A stretch of 43,500 nucleotides of DNA. Origin: Ruminococcaceae bacterium D5. GTDB taxonomy: Bacteria > Bacillota > Clostridia > Oscillospirales > Ruminococcaceae. Position 1 is the stretch's first letter. The number at the start of each line of letters is the position of its first letter. The translations under genes were made by a program, and so were the position numbers. The DNA lies in contig FORK01000023.1 of the NCBI GenBank assembly GCA_900113995.1, forward strand, positions 1 to 43,500, in the 5' to 3' direction. Positions 27,301-35,604 of the stretch are shown here, piece by piece. A model generated the notes under the pieces. It saw only the letters and a list, made by a program, of their open reading frames with translations, ran no database searches and was not told the origin of the DNA.

Positions 27301-27945
27301 GTGGTCCGCCTTTGTGATATAGTGGCAGTCGTTGGTCGCTGCCAGCTTCACCCCCAGCTCGCCCGCCAAGCGGCGCAGCAGCGGCAGAATCCGCCGCTGC
27401 TCCTCAATGCCATGGTTCTGCACCTCGATATAATAATCTTCCGTCCCGAAGATCGCGAGGTAGCGCTGAGCCGCCTCCTTCGCGCCGGCATAATCCCCCG
27501 CGGCAAGCAGCCGGGGAATCTGCCCCGAAAGGCAGGCGGAAAGGCAGATCAGCCCCTCCGATTTTTGAGAAAGCAGCTCAAGGTCGATCCGGGGCTTCTG
27601 ATAAAAGCCGTCGATGCATCCCCGGCTGACCAGAGAAATCAGATTTTGATAGCCGGTCATGTTTTTGCAGAGCAGCACCAGATGATGGGGAGAGGAATCG
27701 ATGCGGTGCACCCGGTCCTGCATCGTCCGGGGTGCGACATAGACCTCGCATCCGATGACTGGCTTGATGCCGATCTCCTTTGCCTTCTTATAAAAATCGA
27801 TCACCCCGTACATCACACCGTGGTCGGTAATGGCCATGGCGGGCTGTCCGAGGCTTTTGGCATATTCCAGCACCCGGTCGATCCGGCAGGCGCCGTCGAG
27901 CAGGCTGTATTCGGTATGAAGATGGAGATGGACAAACGGTTTCAT
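24388..27945 (-). CDS. dnaE: DNA polymerase III alpha subunit (DnaE)
   Basis: The 1185-residue replicative polymerase starts with the PHP domain, FVHLHLHTEYSLLDGACRI, with metal-binding His and Asp residues retained (ITDHGVMYG near residue 40). The polymerase core contains GPGRGSGAGSLAAYCIGITGIDP near 350 and the catalytic aspartates in MPDFDIDFCY near 395. It continues with the HhH region and an OB-fold (VQIAAVIEKKK near 985). A low-complexity linker with Lys and Glu leads to a final domain typical of clostridial DnaE. The ATG overlaps the whiA stop as ATGA. This is the E. coli-type DnaE, not PolC, which lies elsewhere if present. Confidence 0.97.
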   Translation of the reverse strand: MKPFVHLHLHTEYSLLDGACRIDRVLEYAKSLGQPAMAITDHGVMYGVIDFYKKAKEIGIKPVIGCEVYVAPRTMQDRVHRIDSSPHHLVLLCKNMTGYQNLISLVSRGCIDGFYQKPRIDLELLSQKSEGLICLSACLSGQIPRLLAAGDYAGAKEAAQRYLAIFGTEDYYIEVQNHGIEEQRRILPLLRRLAGELGVKLAATNDCHYITKADHRMQHVLTCIQTNTTVDNPSMEFATDEFYVKSRDEMAAALPGFEEALDNTVEIARRCNLEFTFGELKLPYFTAPDGRDNREYFRSGCYAGLRLHYGENPAPEVVERLEYELSVIEKMGYIDYYLIVHDFVAYAKSQGIPVGPGRGSGAGSLAAYCIGITGIDPIKYHLIFERFLNPERVSMPDFDIDFCYVRRSEVIDYVVRRYGADHVAQIITFGTMAARAALRDTGRALGMGYQQVDAIAKLVPMELGITLDKALSGSKDFKKAYDGDPAARELIDMARSIEGMPRHASTHAAGVVISKEPVEHYVPLQNGDGAIVTQFPMTTLEELGLLKMDFLGLRNLTVIADCEKMVRRGEPDFRADAVPIDDPETYRAFSKGATAGVFQFESAGIRQVLMQLGPEHLEDLIAVVSLYRPGPMDSIPLYIRNRHNPSLVTYKHPKLAKILDVTYGCIVYQEQVMQICRELAGFSYGRADLVRRAMSKKKHKIMQQEREHFIHGLRREDGSMECPGCVANGIPEETANAIFDEMSSFASYAFNKSHAAAYAYVAYQTAYLKCHYPTEYMAALLTSVLDHTSKMVSYIDECQKIGIRLLPPDVNESVEGFAAVGEKRIRFGLLAVKNLGRAVVRALIEKREQDGPYADLYDLCSRMYDAELRRKSLETLIRCGACDCFRLTRRAMLAASDSLLADVEQVQKSNLAGQVNLFETTSENGKAHQAVIAPAEEFERSQLLKMEKESIGYYVSGHPLEDYRALIETLPVAPISEILEAAENRSERYRDDAPVQIAAVIEKKKLAVTKKGDTMAYLTAEDLGGSIEVLAFPKILSQYGPMTDEDSIVLLSGRLSFREDEEPKLRLEAVKRLSEMRIPEEQSGKESPADDRMLEKDDGRNHLNRKNQAKRPGLYLKAEEKNSPKWIKSQKYLAVFDGDTPVYVYFEQDRKLVLAPRNLWVSTCGVLLRVLREELGEKNVVLVES

Positions 27946-28844
27946 GGCTGCTCCTCCCCTTCGCGCAGGCGCCGCGCCGCCTGTGCAATCTGCTGCAGGC
28001 GGTGATTGACCCCGGACCGGCTCAGCCCCGCATAGCCCGACAACTCCGAAAGGGAGGCGTCAGGATATTGTTCGCGCAGGACCGCCACCGACTGCGCCGG
28101 CGCGGGCAGCGACAAAAGCGCACCCGTATTCCGCAGCAGGGCAATATCGGCGAGCTGCTGTGAAGCAGCCCGCACCAGCTTATCAATATTGGCCGTCTCG
28201 CAGTTGGTCGCCCGGTTGGCGCGATTGCGCAGATCCTTATAGACCTTTGTTTCCATCAGCTCAAGGGAGCAGTGGGGGGCGCCCATCATGGTCAGCAGAT
28301 CCTCGATCTGCTCGCTTTCCTTAAAATAGAGCACCGTTTCTCCGCGCCGCACCGAGGATTTCGGCGGATACCCCGCGAGGCTCAACTCCTCAAAGAGCAG
28401 GTCGGCAAGTCCGCCGCCGGGCGGCAGAAGCTCCATATGATAGCTCTTGGCGGGCTCGCTGGCCGTCCCGCAGACGAGAAACGCACCGGCAAGAAAAGCC
28501 GGGAAAGACTCCCCCTCGATCAGTTCACGATTGACCCGGCCGGGGGCATGTCCGAAAGAGGCGAGCAGCCTTTCACAGAGCTGCGGGTCGGAAAGCTCCA
28601 CGGTATAGAGCGGCTGGCCGCGCAGCGTCTTCTGCTCCGAAAGGGACGGGCGCGCCCCCACCGCATCCCGGATGGCCCAGCCGCAGAGCTTCGAGACGGC
28701 GGGATGCTCGGTCGCCGCTTCGATTCCCTGTGGTCCGAACCGGCGGCCAAACAGCAAAAGACCGTAGCAGAACGCCCTGTAATGGGGCTTTCTGGCCGGC
28801 CGGCTCTGAAAAATTTCTTCCTTGATTTTGGCTGAAAAGGACAA
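27942..28844 (-). CDS. whiA: DNA-binding protein WhiA
   Basis: The 300-residue protein has the WhiA layout: N-terminal SFSAKIKEEIF, degenerate LAGLIDADG-like domains (AFLAGAFLVCGTASEP near residue 118), and a C-terminal HTH with YPDASLSELSGYAGLSRSGVNHRLQQI. WhiA is tied to cell division and chromosome segregation in Firmicutes and sporulation in Actinobacteria. Two starts are possible: an ATG at 28871 forming TGATG with the rapZ stop, and a TTG at 28844 behind AGGAGAGG that gives the usual family N-terminus. I prefer the TTG. The gene order rapZ-whiA is widely conserved. Confidence 0.92.
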   Translation of the reverse strand: MSFSAKIKEEIFQSRPARKPHYRAFCYGLLLFGRRFGPQGIEAATEHPAVSKLCGWAIRDAVGARPSLSEQKTLRGQPLYTVELSDPQLCERLLASFGHAPGRVNRELIEGESFPAFLAGAFLVCGTASEPAKSYHMELLPPGGGLADLLFEELSLAGYPPKSSVRRGETVLYFKESEQIEDLLTMMGAPHCSLELMETKVYKDLRNRANRATNCETANIDKLVRAASQQLADIALLRNTGALLSLPAPAQSVAVLREQYPDASLSELSGYAGLSRSGVNHRLQQIAQAARRLREGEEQP

Positions 28845-28870
28845 CGCAACCTCTCCTGATCTTTCTGGCA

Positions 28871-29725
28871 TCAGCGCTTGACATCCCGGTGCATCAGCGC
28901 CACTGTTTCTCCCTTTCCGTCGAGCTCCGCGGCAAGCCTGCGCGCAAAGGAAACCGAACGGTGATGCCCGCCGGTGCAGCCGAAAGCGATCACAAGACTG
29001 CTTTTTCCCTCCCGCTGGTAAAGCGGCAGAGAATACTCGAGCAGCGACCGGACCCGGCTGTAAAGTCCGCCGGCCTCCTCAAAGGAAAACACATAATCAT
29101 AGACCGGTGCATCGCATCCGGTCAGGGAGCGCAGCGAGGGAATGTAAAAAGGATTCGGCAGGCAGCGCACGTCAAAAACCAGATCGGCGTCCGCCGGAAC
29201 CCCATGCTTATATCCAAACGACAGAATCGTAATCTTCATCGACGACTCCTCGGGATTTCCGAACAGGGCGATAATCCGCTCCCGGAGCTGCGCCGCGCTC
29301 AGATTCGAGGTGTCGAGCAGGTAGTCGGCATGTTCGCGGACCGACGCCAGAAGCTGCCGCTCCACCACCAAAGCCTGCGCCAGCGTATAAACCTCCCCGT
29401 GGATCAGGGGATGAGGGCGGCGCGTTTCCTTGTAGCGGCGCAGCAACACGTCGTCGGCCGCATCGAGGAAAAGAACCTTGACCGCATATCCCGCCTCCGC
29501 GAGCGTTTGTACCGACTCCCCTACATCGCCCGAATAGGCGTTGCTGCGGACGTCGAGCACCGCGGCAAACCGTCCCGCCCGGCCCGCTTTCCGGCACCGT
29601 TCGAGGAAATCGAGCAGCAGCTCCGCCGGAATGTTATCGAAACAGAAATAGCCGATATCCTCCAGCGTGTGAATAGCCTGTGATTTGCCCGCGCCCGAAA
29701 GCCCGGTGACAATCAAAAGTTCCAT
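28871..29725 (-). CDS. rapZ: RNase adapter protein RapZ (YvcJ family)
   Basis: The 284-residue nucleotide-binding protein has a Walker A motif GLSGAGKS at residues 8-15, DNIPAELL near 30, RYKETRRPHPL near 95, and the C-terminal GCTGGHHRSVSFARRLA near 252. In E. coli RapZ guides RNase E to a small RNA controlling GlmS; in Bacillus the homologue YvcJ binds nucleotides and influences competence, and the role here is unknown. It lies 12 bases after murB and shares a TGATG junction region with whiA. The length is normal. Confidence 0.95.
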   Translation of the reverse strand: MELLIVTGLSGAGKSQAIHTLEDIGYFCFDNIPAELLLDFLERCRKAGRAGRFAAVLDVRSNAYSGDVGESVQTLAEAGYAVKVLFLDAADDVLLRRYKETRRPHPLIHGEVYTLAQALVVERQLLASVREHADYLLDTSNLSAAQLRERIIALFGNPEESSMKITILSFGYKHGVPADADLVFDVRCLPNPFYIPSLRSLTGCDAPVYDYVFSFEEAGGLYSRVRSLLEYSLPLYQREGKSSLVIAFGCTGGHHRSVSFARRLAAELDGKGETVALMHRDVKR

Positions 29726-29737
29726 CGATTCTCTCCT

Positions 29738-30655
29738 TTACGGCTCCGGCCGTGAGCCCAACAGCTGAACCTCCGGCTCAAGCAGAATGCCGGTCTGGCG
29801 GAACACCTCGGCCTGCACCCTCTCGAGCAGATCTCTGACATCGCGGCAGGTGGCGCCGCCGGTGTTGATGACAAACCCGGCGTGCTTTTCGCTCACTCTG
29901 GCCCCGCCCACCGAAAAGCCCTTGAGCCCGCAGGAATCGATGAGGGCGGCGGCATAGCCTTCCTTCGGACGTTTAAATGCGCTCCCCGCGCTCGGATAAT
30001 CCAGCGGCTGCTTCTCGACGCGCTTTCGCAGCGTTTCCGCCATCTTTGCATCGATCTCCTCCGGGTTTCCCGACGAAAGGGAAAACACCGCTGAGCAGAC
30101 AATTTCCCCGCCCGCAAATCGGCTGGTGCGGTATCCGAACCGCGCGCCGGCGGCATCGGTTTCAAACGGCTCCCCTTCCGGAGAAAGGGCCTCTACACGG
30201 GTCACCACGTCCTTCGTCTCCCCGCCATAGGCCCCGGCGTTCATCCGCACCGCGCCGCCGACGCTGCCCGGAATCCCCCAGGCAAATTCCAGCCCGGAAA
30301 GGCCCTCCTGCCGGGCAAAGCGGCAGAGCTGCGAAAGGGTGGCTCCCGCCTGCGCGAAAAGCGCGTCACCCTGCCGCACAATCCGACTCATCGGCGCTCC
30401 GAACGCAATGACCGCGCCGCGCACCCCTTCATCGGCGACCAGCAGGTTGGAACCGTTCCCCATCAGGAAAAAGGGAATCTCCTGCTCCCGGCAGGCGGCA
30501 AGGACCGCCGCTGTCTGCTCCCGGTCCGACGGAGATACAAAAAGCTCCGCGGGGCCACCGATTTGAAACGAGGTGTGCCGGCTCATCGGCTCTTCGCAGA
30601 GGCAGGCACAGCCCAAGGCGTCAAGCCGTTCCTTCAATCGCTCTGTCCGGTTCAT
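29738..30655 (-). CDS. murB: UDP-N-acetylenolpyruvoylglucosamine reductase
   Basis: The 305-residue FAD enzyme reduces UDP-GlcNAc-enolpyruvate to UDP-MurNAc in peptidoglycan synthesis. FAD-binding motifs are HTSFQIGGPAELFV near residue 26, LMGNGSNLLVAD near 63 and GLEFAWGIPGSVGGAVRMNAGAYGGE near 120. The catalytic region includes YPSAGSAFKRP near 223, with the proton-donating Ser, and a Glu near the end (LLEPEVQLLG). The absence of the extra tyrosine loop marks the Gram-positive type. It is the second gene of the hprK operon. Confidence 0.96.
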   Translation of the reverse strand: MNRTERLKERLDALGCACLCEEPMSRHTSFQIGGPAELFVSPSDREQTAAVLAACREQEIPFFLMGNGSNLLVADEGVRGAVIAFGAPMSRIVRQGDALFAQAGATLSQLCRFARQEGLSGLEFAWGIPGSVGGAVRMNAGAYGGETKDVVTRVEALSPEGEPFETDAAGARFGYRTSRFAGGEIVCSAVFSLSSGNPEEIDAKMAETLRKRVEKQPLDYPSAGSAFKRPKEGYAAALIDSCGLKGFSVGGARVSEKHAGFVINTGGATCRDVRDLLERVQAEVFRQTGILLEPEVQLLGSRPEP

Positions 30656-30678
30656 CCAAATCTCTCCCGCCGTTCAAT

Positions 30679-31650
30679 TTACTGCCAGTAGCTGTGCAGC
30701 TCGGGCATCACCTGCGGAGGAAGGTCATCCTCCGGCATGCCCAGACTCTTCATCAGCGCGTGCGGCGCGCTGTATCCGAGCTTTTTCAGCCGCAGGTTCA
30801 TCGTGGCCGCCTCGATGATCACCGATAGGTTGCGCCCCGGTTTGACCGGTACAGTGACACAGGGAATCGGGATTCCCAAAATATCCATCTGAGGGTTATC
30901 CACCCCAAGCCGGTCGTAGGCTTTTGTCTCATCCCAGAGTTCAAGCTGGACGATCATCAGGATCCGCTCGGCGATTTTGACCGCCCGCATCCCGTACATT
31001 CTGCGCGCATTGATTACGCCGATGCCGCGCAGCTCCATAAAGTGCCGGATGTTCTCCGGCGAAGTTCCGACCAGCGTATGGGCGTTGATCCTGCGGATTT
31101 CCACCGCATCATCCGCCACCAGCCGGTGGCCCCGCGCAATCAGCTCGATCGCCGTCTCGCTTTTGCCCACCCCGCTGTCGCCGAGAATCAGTACGCCGTC
31201 GCCGTAAATCTCCATCAACACACCGTGGCGGGTAATCCGGGGGCCGAGATCGACGTTGAGCTGCGAGATCAGCGCCGACATAAAGTCACAGGTGTTGTCA
31301 GAAGTGCGCAGCAGCGGGATATTCTCGTGGCGCGCGGCATCCAGCAGCATCGGCGGAACTTCAAGCGAGCGGGTGACAACCATGACCGGAGGGCGCAGCG
31401 CGCAAAGCCGCTCACAACGTTCGACCGCAGTTCCATGTTCAAGCAAATGGATAAAGGTAATCTCGCTTTTTCCGAGAATCTGCACACGGTGATGATCGAA
31501 TACGTCAAAAAATCCCGCGAGCTGGAGTCCCGGACGGTTAACCTCCGTGCTCGAAACCTTGATTTCCTCCGCGGGGCGGGGCAAAAAAATCGTTTCCAAT
31601 TTAAAATCCTGGATCATCTTGGCCAGAGAAATATCAAATTTACTGGTCAT
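30679..31650 (-). CDS. hprK: HPr kinase/phosphorylase
   Basis: The 323-residue protein phosphorylates Ser46 of HPr and so links sugar uptake to carbon catabolite repression. The catalytic domain has His in TRHGVLMEIYGDGVLILGDSGVGKSE near residue 140-160 (Walker A GDSGVGKS), Asp in HRLVADDAVEI and the family signature ELRGIGVINARRMYG near 205. I start at the ATG at 31650 (MTSKFDISLAKMI), which matches the family; earlier in-frame ATGs lie upstream of the predicted transcription start. It opens the operon that ends with pfkA, a sensible pairing of sugar-signalling and glycolysis genes. Confidence 0.94.
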   Translation of the reverse strand: MTSKFDISLAKMIQDFKLETIFLPRPAEEIKVSSTEVNRPGLQLAGFFDVFDHHRVQILGKSEITFIHLLEHGTAVERCERLCALRPPVMVVTRSLEVPPMLLDAARHENIPLLRTSDNTCDFMSALISQLNVDLGPRITRHGVLMEIYGDGVLILGDSGVGKSETAIELIARGHRLVADDAVEIRRINAHTLVGTSPENIRHFMELRGIGVINARRMYGMRAVKIAERILMIVQLELWDETKAYDRLGVDNPQMDILGIPIPCVTVPVKPGRNLSVIIEAATMNLRLKKLGYSAPHALMKSLGMPEDDLPPQVMPELHSYWQ

Positions 31651-31690
31651 CGTGTAAGCACCCGCTCTCATCATTTGTATGGTATTTCCT

Positions 31691-31719
31691 ATTATACTAG
31701 AAGCTGTCTCTGATTTCAA
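31691..31719 (-). promoter_or_regulatory. Promoter of the hprK operon
   Basis: On the minus strand TTGAAA (31719-31714) and TATAAT (31696-31691) with a 17-base spacer. Transcription would start near 31684, giving a short leader before the ATG at 31650. Confidence 0.85.
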
Positions 31720-31787
31720 ATACAATCGGCGGGCGGGCGGTATCTGCAAGAAATCTTTCTCCGATTCTATATTTTTTCCCATCCCCG

Positions 31788-31796
31788 TGGTATAAT
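31788..31796 (+). promoter_or_regulatory. Extended -10 promoter of the glycosyltransferase gene
   Basis: TGGTATAAT is an extended -10 element without a clear -35. A second weaker candidate, TTGCGG and TATACC with 17 bases between, starts near 31828. Either would give a leader before the ATG at 31914. Confidence 0.5.
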
Positions 31797-31913
31797 GTGA
31801 ACACTTGACGCACCGGGCCTATAAAATTGCGGTACGTTTCATAAAAGCTTATACCGGTGCTGACGGTTATTATTAGGAAGATTTTTACATAAATCATATC
31901 AGGAGGCAGATCC

Positions 31914-33083
31914 ATGAGAATCGCGATCTTTGTAGAGACCTATCTTCCCTATCTCAACGGGGTGGTCACCCATGTGAAAATCCTGCGGGAAGGGCTGATT
32001 CATAACGGACATGAAGTCCTGATCGTCACCGCCGACAAGACGGTCAAAGAACATGTGCTCGAGGGCGGCGTCCTGCGCTGTCCCGCGCTTGAGGTCAAAA
32101 AAATCTATGGCTATGGACTTTCCAGCCCGATCAGCCTGACCCTCATGAAGCGGATCAAAGAATTCCGCCCCGATGTGATCCACATTCAGCAGGAATTTTC
32201 CATCGGTCTCGCCGGAGTCAGGGCTGCGCGCGCCCTGCATCTGCCCCTCATCTACACTCTGCACACCATGTATGATGACTACATCTATTATATTGCGCCC
32301 GGCCCGCTGACCGGAATCGCACGGAGAGTATCTCACAACTATGTGCGCTTTATCGCCCGCCGCGCCGACATCGTTACCAGTCCTTCAAAGAAGTGCCTTG
32401 ATTATCTCTCAAACGCCGGAGTGCACCGCAAGGTGTATGTCATTCCGAACTCGGTGGAGCTCGACGATTACAGCGAAACGGCCACCACTCCGGAACAGCG
32501 CGCCGCGATTCGCGAGCGCTACCACATTCCCGCCGACGCTTTTGTCACCTGCTTCTGCGGGCGGATCGGGAAGGAGAAAGGCGTTGACAACCTCATTAAG
32601 CTCTGGCATTCCCAGTGCGGCGGCGATCCCAGCTTCTACCTGATGATTATTGGAGAGGGCCCCTTTCGCAAGGAACTGGAGGCGCTCGCTCAGAGCTACG
32701 GTCTGGGCGACCGGATCATCTTTACCGGAGCGGTCCCCCACGAGCAGGTATCTCCCTATTATGCCTGCTGCAACGCCTACGCCACCGCTTCCCTCTCGGA
32801 AATGTACTCAATTTCAATGCTGGAGGCGCAGGCCTCCGGCCTGCCGGTTGTTCAATGGCTCGATCCCGACAATGTCGATCAAATCAAGGTCGGAGTCAAC
32901 GGCTACCTTTTCGAGACGGCTGAAGAATTCGGCAGGATCATCCATCAGCTTGCTGCCGTGACCCCCGAACAGCGGATTGAGCTGGCCAAACGGGTTCGCG
33001 ATTCGGTCAAGGAGCGCAGCAGCGACTCGATCGCAAACTATCTGCTCGACCTCTACCAGCAGGCAATTAACAAGCACCGGTAA
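31914..33083 (+). CDS. GT4-family glycosyltransferase, possibly glycolipid synthesis
   Basis: The 389-residue GT-B enzyme has the N-terminal MRIAIFVETYLPYLNGVV, typical of alpha-monoglucosyl-diacylglycerol synthase-like GT4 proteins. The acceptor domain has IHIQQEFSIGLAG near residue 82 and LHTMYDDY near 118. The donor domain has FCGRIGKEKGVDNLIKLW near 215, then SLSEMYSISMLEAQASGLPVV near 295, the E-x7-E motif contacting the nucleotide sugar. A role in membrane glycolipids or cell-surface polymers is inferred from this likeness. It has its own promoter and an AGGAGG site, and is divergent from hprK. Confidence 0.88.
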   Translation: MRIAIFVETYLPYLNGVVTHVKILREGLIHNGHEVLIVTADKTVKEHVLEGGVLRCPALEVKKIYGYGLSSPISLTLMKRIKEFRPDVIHIQQEFSIGLAGVRAARALHLPLIYTLHTMYDDYIYYIAPGPLTGIARRVSHNYVRFIARRADIVTSPSKKCLDYLSNAGVHRKVYVIPNSVELDDYSETATTPEQRAAIRERYHIPADAFVTCFCGRIGKEKGVDNLIKLWHSQCGGDPSFYLMIIGEGPFRKELEALAQSYGLGDRIIFTGAVPHEQVSPYYACCNAYATASLSEMYSISMLEAQASGLPVVQWLDPDNVDQIKVGVNGYLFETAEEFGRIIHQLAAVTPEQRIELAKRVRDSVKERSSDSIANYLLDLYQQAINKHR

Positions 33084-33401
33084 AAGACAGGGCGATCAAA
33101 CCATGTTTGGAACACGCGGGATGCGCCGGTGCGAAAATTGCATGACGCCGGCTCGTTTTGCAGGAGACATCGGGCCGTTTACGCATCAGGGCCGCGCCCA
33201 GGCGGAGGCTACCTCGTTCTCGCCGCTGGGAACAGGGATACGGGGTTTGACACTGTTTTCCGCTCCGGTTCCTTTTCCCGCTGCCCAGCCGGGCGGCATG
33301 ACCGGGCGGAGGGTGCACCGTTCACTGTGCTCAACCCCTGCCAGCAAAAGGGTTGGATTGCTCCCCGGCATAACCGGTGGATGTCAGATACACAAGCCGA
33401 A
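33084..33401. other. Stretch without recognised gene downstream of the glycosyltransferase
   Basis: About 320 GC-rich bases. Short open frames on both strands lack binding sites, family likeness and consistent codon use. It ends in the terminator at 33402-33443, so it is probably the 3' untranslated part of the glycosyltransferase transcript. Confidence 0.4.
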
Positions 33402-33443
33402 GGGCGGGCCGCAGAAAAATTTCTGCGGCCCGCCCCTTTTTTT
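33402..33443 (+). terminator. Intrinsic terminator of the glycosyltransferase transcript
   Basis: A 15-bp perfect stem (GGGCGGGCCGCAGAA / TTCTGCGGCCCGCCC) followed by a C and seven T on the plus strand. It may also stop minus-strand transcription after the gene ending at 33458. Confidence 0.9.
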
Positions 33444-33457
33444 CGAACAAGCGCCCA

Positions 33458-34270
33458 TTATTGATACAGCGCGGTCCGGCGGCCGGCCGGGAAATAACGG
33501 TAGGGCAGAACCGACGGCTCGCCCCCGCGATACGCTTTGAGCAGCGCAGGAGAAATCCGGGCCGTCAGCAGCGTTTCCTCCTGTGAAAAATTCTCGCAGA
33601 CAACCTCGCCGTCCGGGTCAAAGAGGACGGTGCCGCCCGAAAAATGTCCGCCGATTCCATTGCCGCCCACCAGATTACAGCAGCCGAGATAAACCCGGTT
33701 GTCATATGCCCGGGCGGGCAGATACTTCATCCACGTTTCTCGGCGCAGGGAATCCTTCGGAGAGGCGAAAGGAGCCAGTACCAGCTCCGCGCCCTTCAGG
33801 GAAAGAGTTTCCACCAGCGCCGGATAATGGGTGTCATAGCAGACAGCCATGCCGATCACGCCCTGTGCGGTTTCAAATACCGGCAGCCTGTCCCCCGCCG
33901 AAATCCATCCGGCCTCTTTCCCGCCGAGATGGGTCTTGCGGTAAAACCGGCGGATTCCATCGGGCCTGCAGAGCATCTGGGTAATAAACACACGTCCATC
34001 CGGCGCCCGCTCGAGCAGGCCAACCGCAATCAGAAGCCCCAGTTCCCGCGCGAGGGCGGCAAGCCGCAGGCAGGGCGTGGAATCAAGCGGGAGGGCAAAT
34101 TCCCTCGCACGCTCGGTGCAGTATCCGGTCAGCGCGCCCTCCGGAAAGCAGAGAAGATCCGCGCCCGCTTCCTCCGCGCGGCGCGCATAGGCGATCATCT
34201 TTTCAAGATTCCCGCGCTGATCAAGACAGGAGCTTTCAATCTGAGCGAGGGCCAGAGTACATTCGGTCAT
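33458..34270 (-). CDS. Carbon-nitrogen hydrolase (nitrilase superfamily amidase)
   Basis: The 270-residue protein has the three catalytic parts of the superfamily: Glu in LLCFPEGALTGY near residue 44, Lys in RFYRKTHLG near 112, and Cys in GMAVCYDTHYP near 144. The region after the Cys (ETWMKYLPARAYDNRVYLGCCN) is also typical. Members cleave amides or nitriles, or act as omega-amidases or carbamoyl hydrolases; the substrate cannot be told from sequence alone. The start at 34270 has GAAGGAGAAATGC. It follows the BI-1 gene by 73 bases on the same strand and may share its transcript. Confidence 0.88.
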   Translation of the reverse strand: MTECTLALAQIESSCLDQRGNLEKMIAYARRAEEAGADLLCFPEGALTGYCTERAREFALPLDSTPCLRLAALARELGLLIAVGLLERAPDGRVFITQMLCRPDGIRRFYRKTHLGGKEAGWISAGDRLPVFETAQGVIGMAVCYDTHYPALVETLSLKGAELVLAPFASPKDSLRRETWMKYLPARAYDNRVYLGCCNLVGGNGIGGHFSGGTVLFDPDGEVVCENFSQEETLLTARISPALLKAYRGGEPSVLPYRYFPAGRRTALYQ

Positions 34271-34343
34271 TGCATTTCTCCTTCAAACAGGATTGGGAAG
34301 GGGACGGTTGATCCTCCCGATCAGCCGGCCCCGCTTTCCTTTC

Positions 34344-35045
34344 TTATTTCTTTCTGCCCAGCAGCCGGATCAGATACAGAAAGAGGTTGATAAAGTCGAG
34401 GTAAAGTTCCAGCGCCGAATAGATGGAGGCCTTATCGAGCAGTTCCTGATTTCCTTCAAAGGCATAATAAAGGTCCTTCGTCTTTTTGGAATCATAGGTG
34501 GTGATTCCGAGAAAGATGGCGACACCGGCCAGACAGATCATCGTGTCAAAGCTGTCAAGCCGCAGAAACAGATTGATTACCTGCATCACAATCAGGGCGA
34601 GCAGTCCAAAGATGACCAGAGACCGGAAGCCGGAAACATCACGCCGGGTAATCAGCCCCGCCACCGCCATGCAGCCAAAAAAGAACGCCGAAACGCCGAA
34701 GGCCAGCATTGCAACGCCCGCTCCATAGGCCGCCAGCACCGCTCCGATGGTAATGCCGGTCAGCGCGGAATACATGACGAAGACCGCGCGGCAGGCATTG
34801 ACCGATATTTTGGTCAGTCGTGCGCTGAGAAAAATCACAAGCCCCAGCTGGGCCACCAGAAGAACCAGAGAAAGCATTGGAACGGAATAGAAGAAAAACA
34901 CCAGATTGCTGGCGTAGAGGGTCATACCGACCGCAAAGGTAATCGCAAGACCAAAGAACATCCAGAGATAGGTCTTGGCGACATGTTTATAAAGCGGATT
35001 TCGGCCGCGCTCCGCCTCAAGGGTAAGCTCATCGTTCGGGAACAT
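34344..35045 (-). CDS. Bax inhibitor-1/YccA-family membrane protein
   Basis: The 233-residue protein has about seven membrane helices with the BI-1 pattern: YKHVAKTYLWMFFGLAITFAVG in helix 1, SALTGITIGAVLAAYG in the middle and the C-terminal AVIFLGITTYDSKKTKDLY-like segment (GVAIFLGITTYDSKK), where the acidic residue belongs to the pH-sensing di-aspartyl site of bacterial BI-1 (YetJ-like calcium leak channels). Function here is inferred from family only. An AGGAGGAG site precedes the ATG at 35045. Confidence 0.93.
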   Translation of the reverse strand: MFPNDELTLEAERGRNPLYKHVAKTYLWMFFGLAITFAVGMTLYASNLVFFFYSVPMLSLVLLVAQLGLVIFLSARLTKISVNACRAVFVMYSALTGITIGAVLAAYGAGVAMLAFGVSAFFFGCMAVAGLITRRDVSGFRSLVIFGLLALIVMQVINLFLRLDSFDTMICLAGVAIFLGITTYDSKKTKDLYYAFEGNQELLDKASIYSALELYLDFINLFLYLIRLLGRKK

Positions 35046-35132
35046 AGAAACTCCTCCTTCATGTCCGGGGTGTGCCCGGGAAATTCGCGGGGCATAATGA
35101 GAGAAACCTTTTTGCAGGAAACTCCTGACGGT

Positions 35133-35143
35133 ATTATATTATC
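35133..35143 (-). promoter_or_regulatory. Probable -10 region for the BI-1 gene
   Basis: On the minus strand TGTGATAATATAAT offers an extended -10 (TGTGATAAT) and an overlapping TATAAT. The -35 is weak (TTGCAG or similar). Transcription would run to the ATG at 35045. Confidence 0.45.
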
Positions 35144-35561
35144 ACAGGCAGCGCAATCCTGCAAGAGACGGGGGCTTCGGTATCCGGTCGAAGTGAAGCC
35201 TGTGCATCGAAAGCATGGATTTCTCCAGTCCTCAAAGGGAGTGATGCCGGGTTGCTTCTCAAAAGGCCAAATAACTTTTCGCCTGCACCGCAGGCCGCCT
35301 GTCTCTCCACTCCTTATCTCCCCGCCCATCCGCTCTGCCCCGGCAGGCGGTGCCCGGGCGAAGGGCGGCACTGCTCATGCACCTCAACCGCTAAAACAGT
35401 GGTTCTGTCCTGCTTCGCTCCTGTGTCTTTCGGATTCATTGCCGTTTTGCTGTGCTCAAGCCTGTTGGAGAAAGCATATTTCTGTTGACCGCCGACTGCC
35501 CTCCACGCAATACAGAATCAGCGTCTGAATAACTCCGGCCTTCACTGCGCTGCGGCAGAGT
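35144..35561. other. About 420-base stretch without recognised gene
   Basis: Between the BI-1 promoter and the metY terminator I see no supported gene. Small hairpins exist (for example GCCTGC - ACC - GCAGGC near 35282). Open frames on the plus strand read as low-complexity translations of pyrimidine-rich DNA, without binding sites. Confidence 0.4.
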
Positions 35562-35598
35562 AAAATTCCCGCCGCGAATTGGTCGCGGCGGGAATTTT
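35562..35598 (-). terminator. Intrinsic terminator after the O-acetylhomoserine sulfhydrylase gene
   Basis: A 16-bp perfect stem (AAAATTCCCGCCGCGA and its complement) with a 5-base loop, directly after the stop at 35605 on the minus strand. Confidence 0.9.
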
Positions 35599-35604
35599 CA
35601 AATT

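Noticed and set aside
26425-28005. A 526-codon plus-strand frame opposite dnaE and whiA
   Set aside because: Shadow of dnaE; the sense strand shows complete polymerase motifs and the plus-strand product resembles nothing.
34293-35528. A 411-codon plus-strand frame across the BI-1 gene and the spacer
   Set aside because: Antisense to a typical membrane protein, with no binding site and no recognisable domain.
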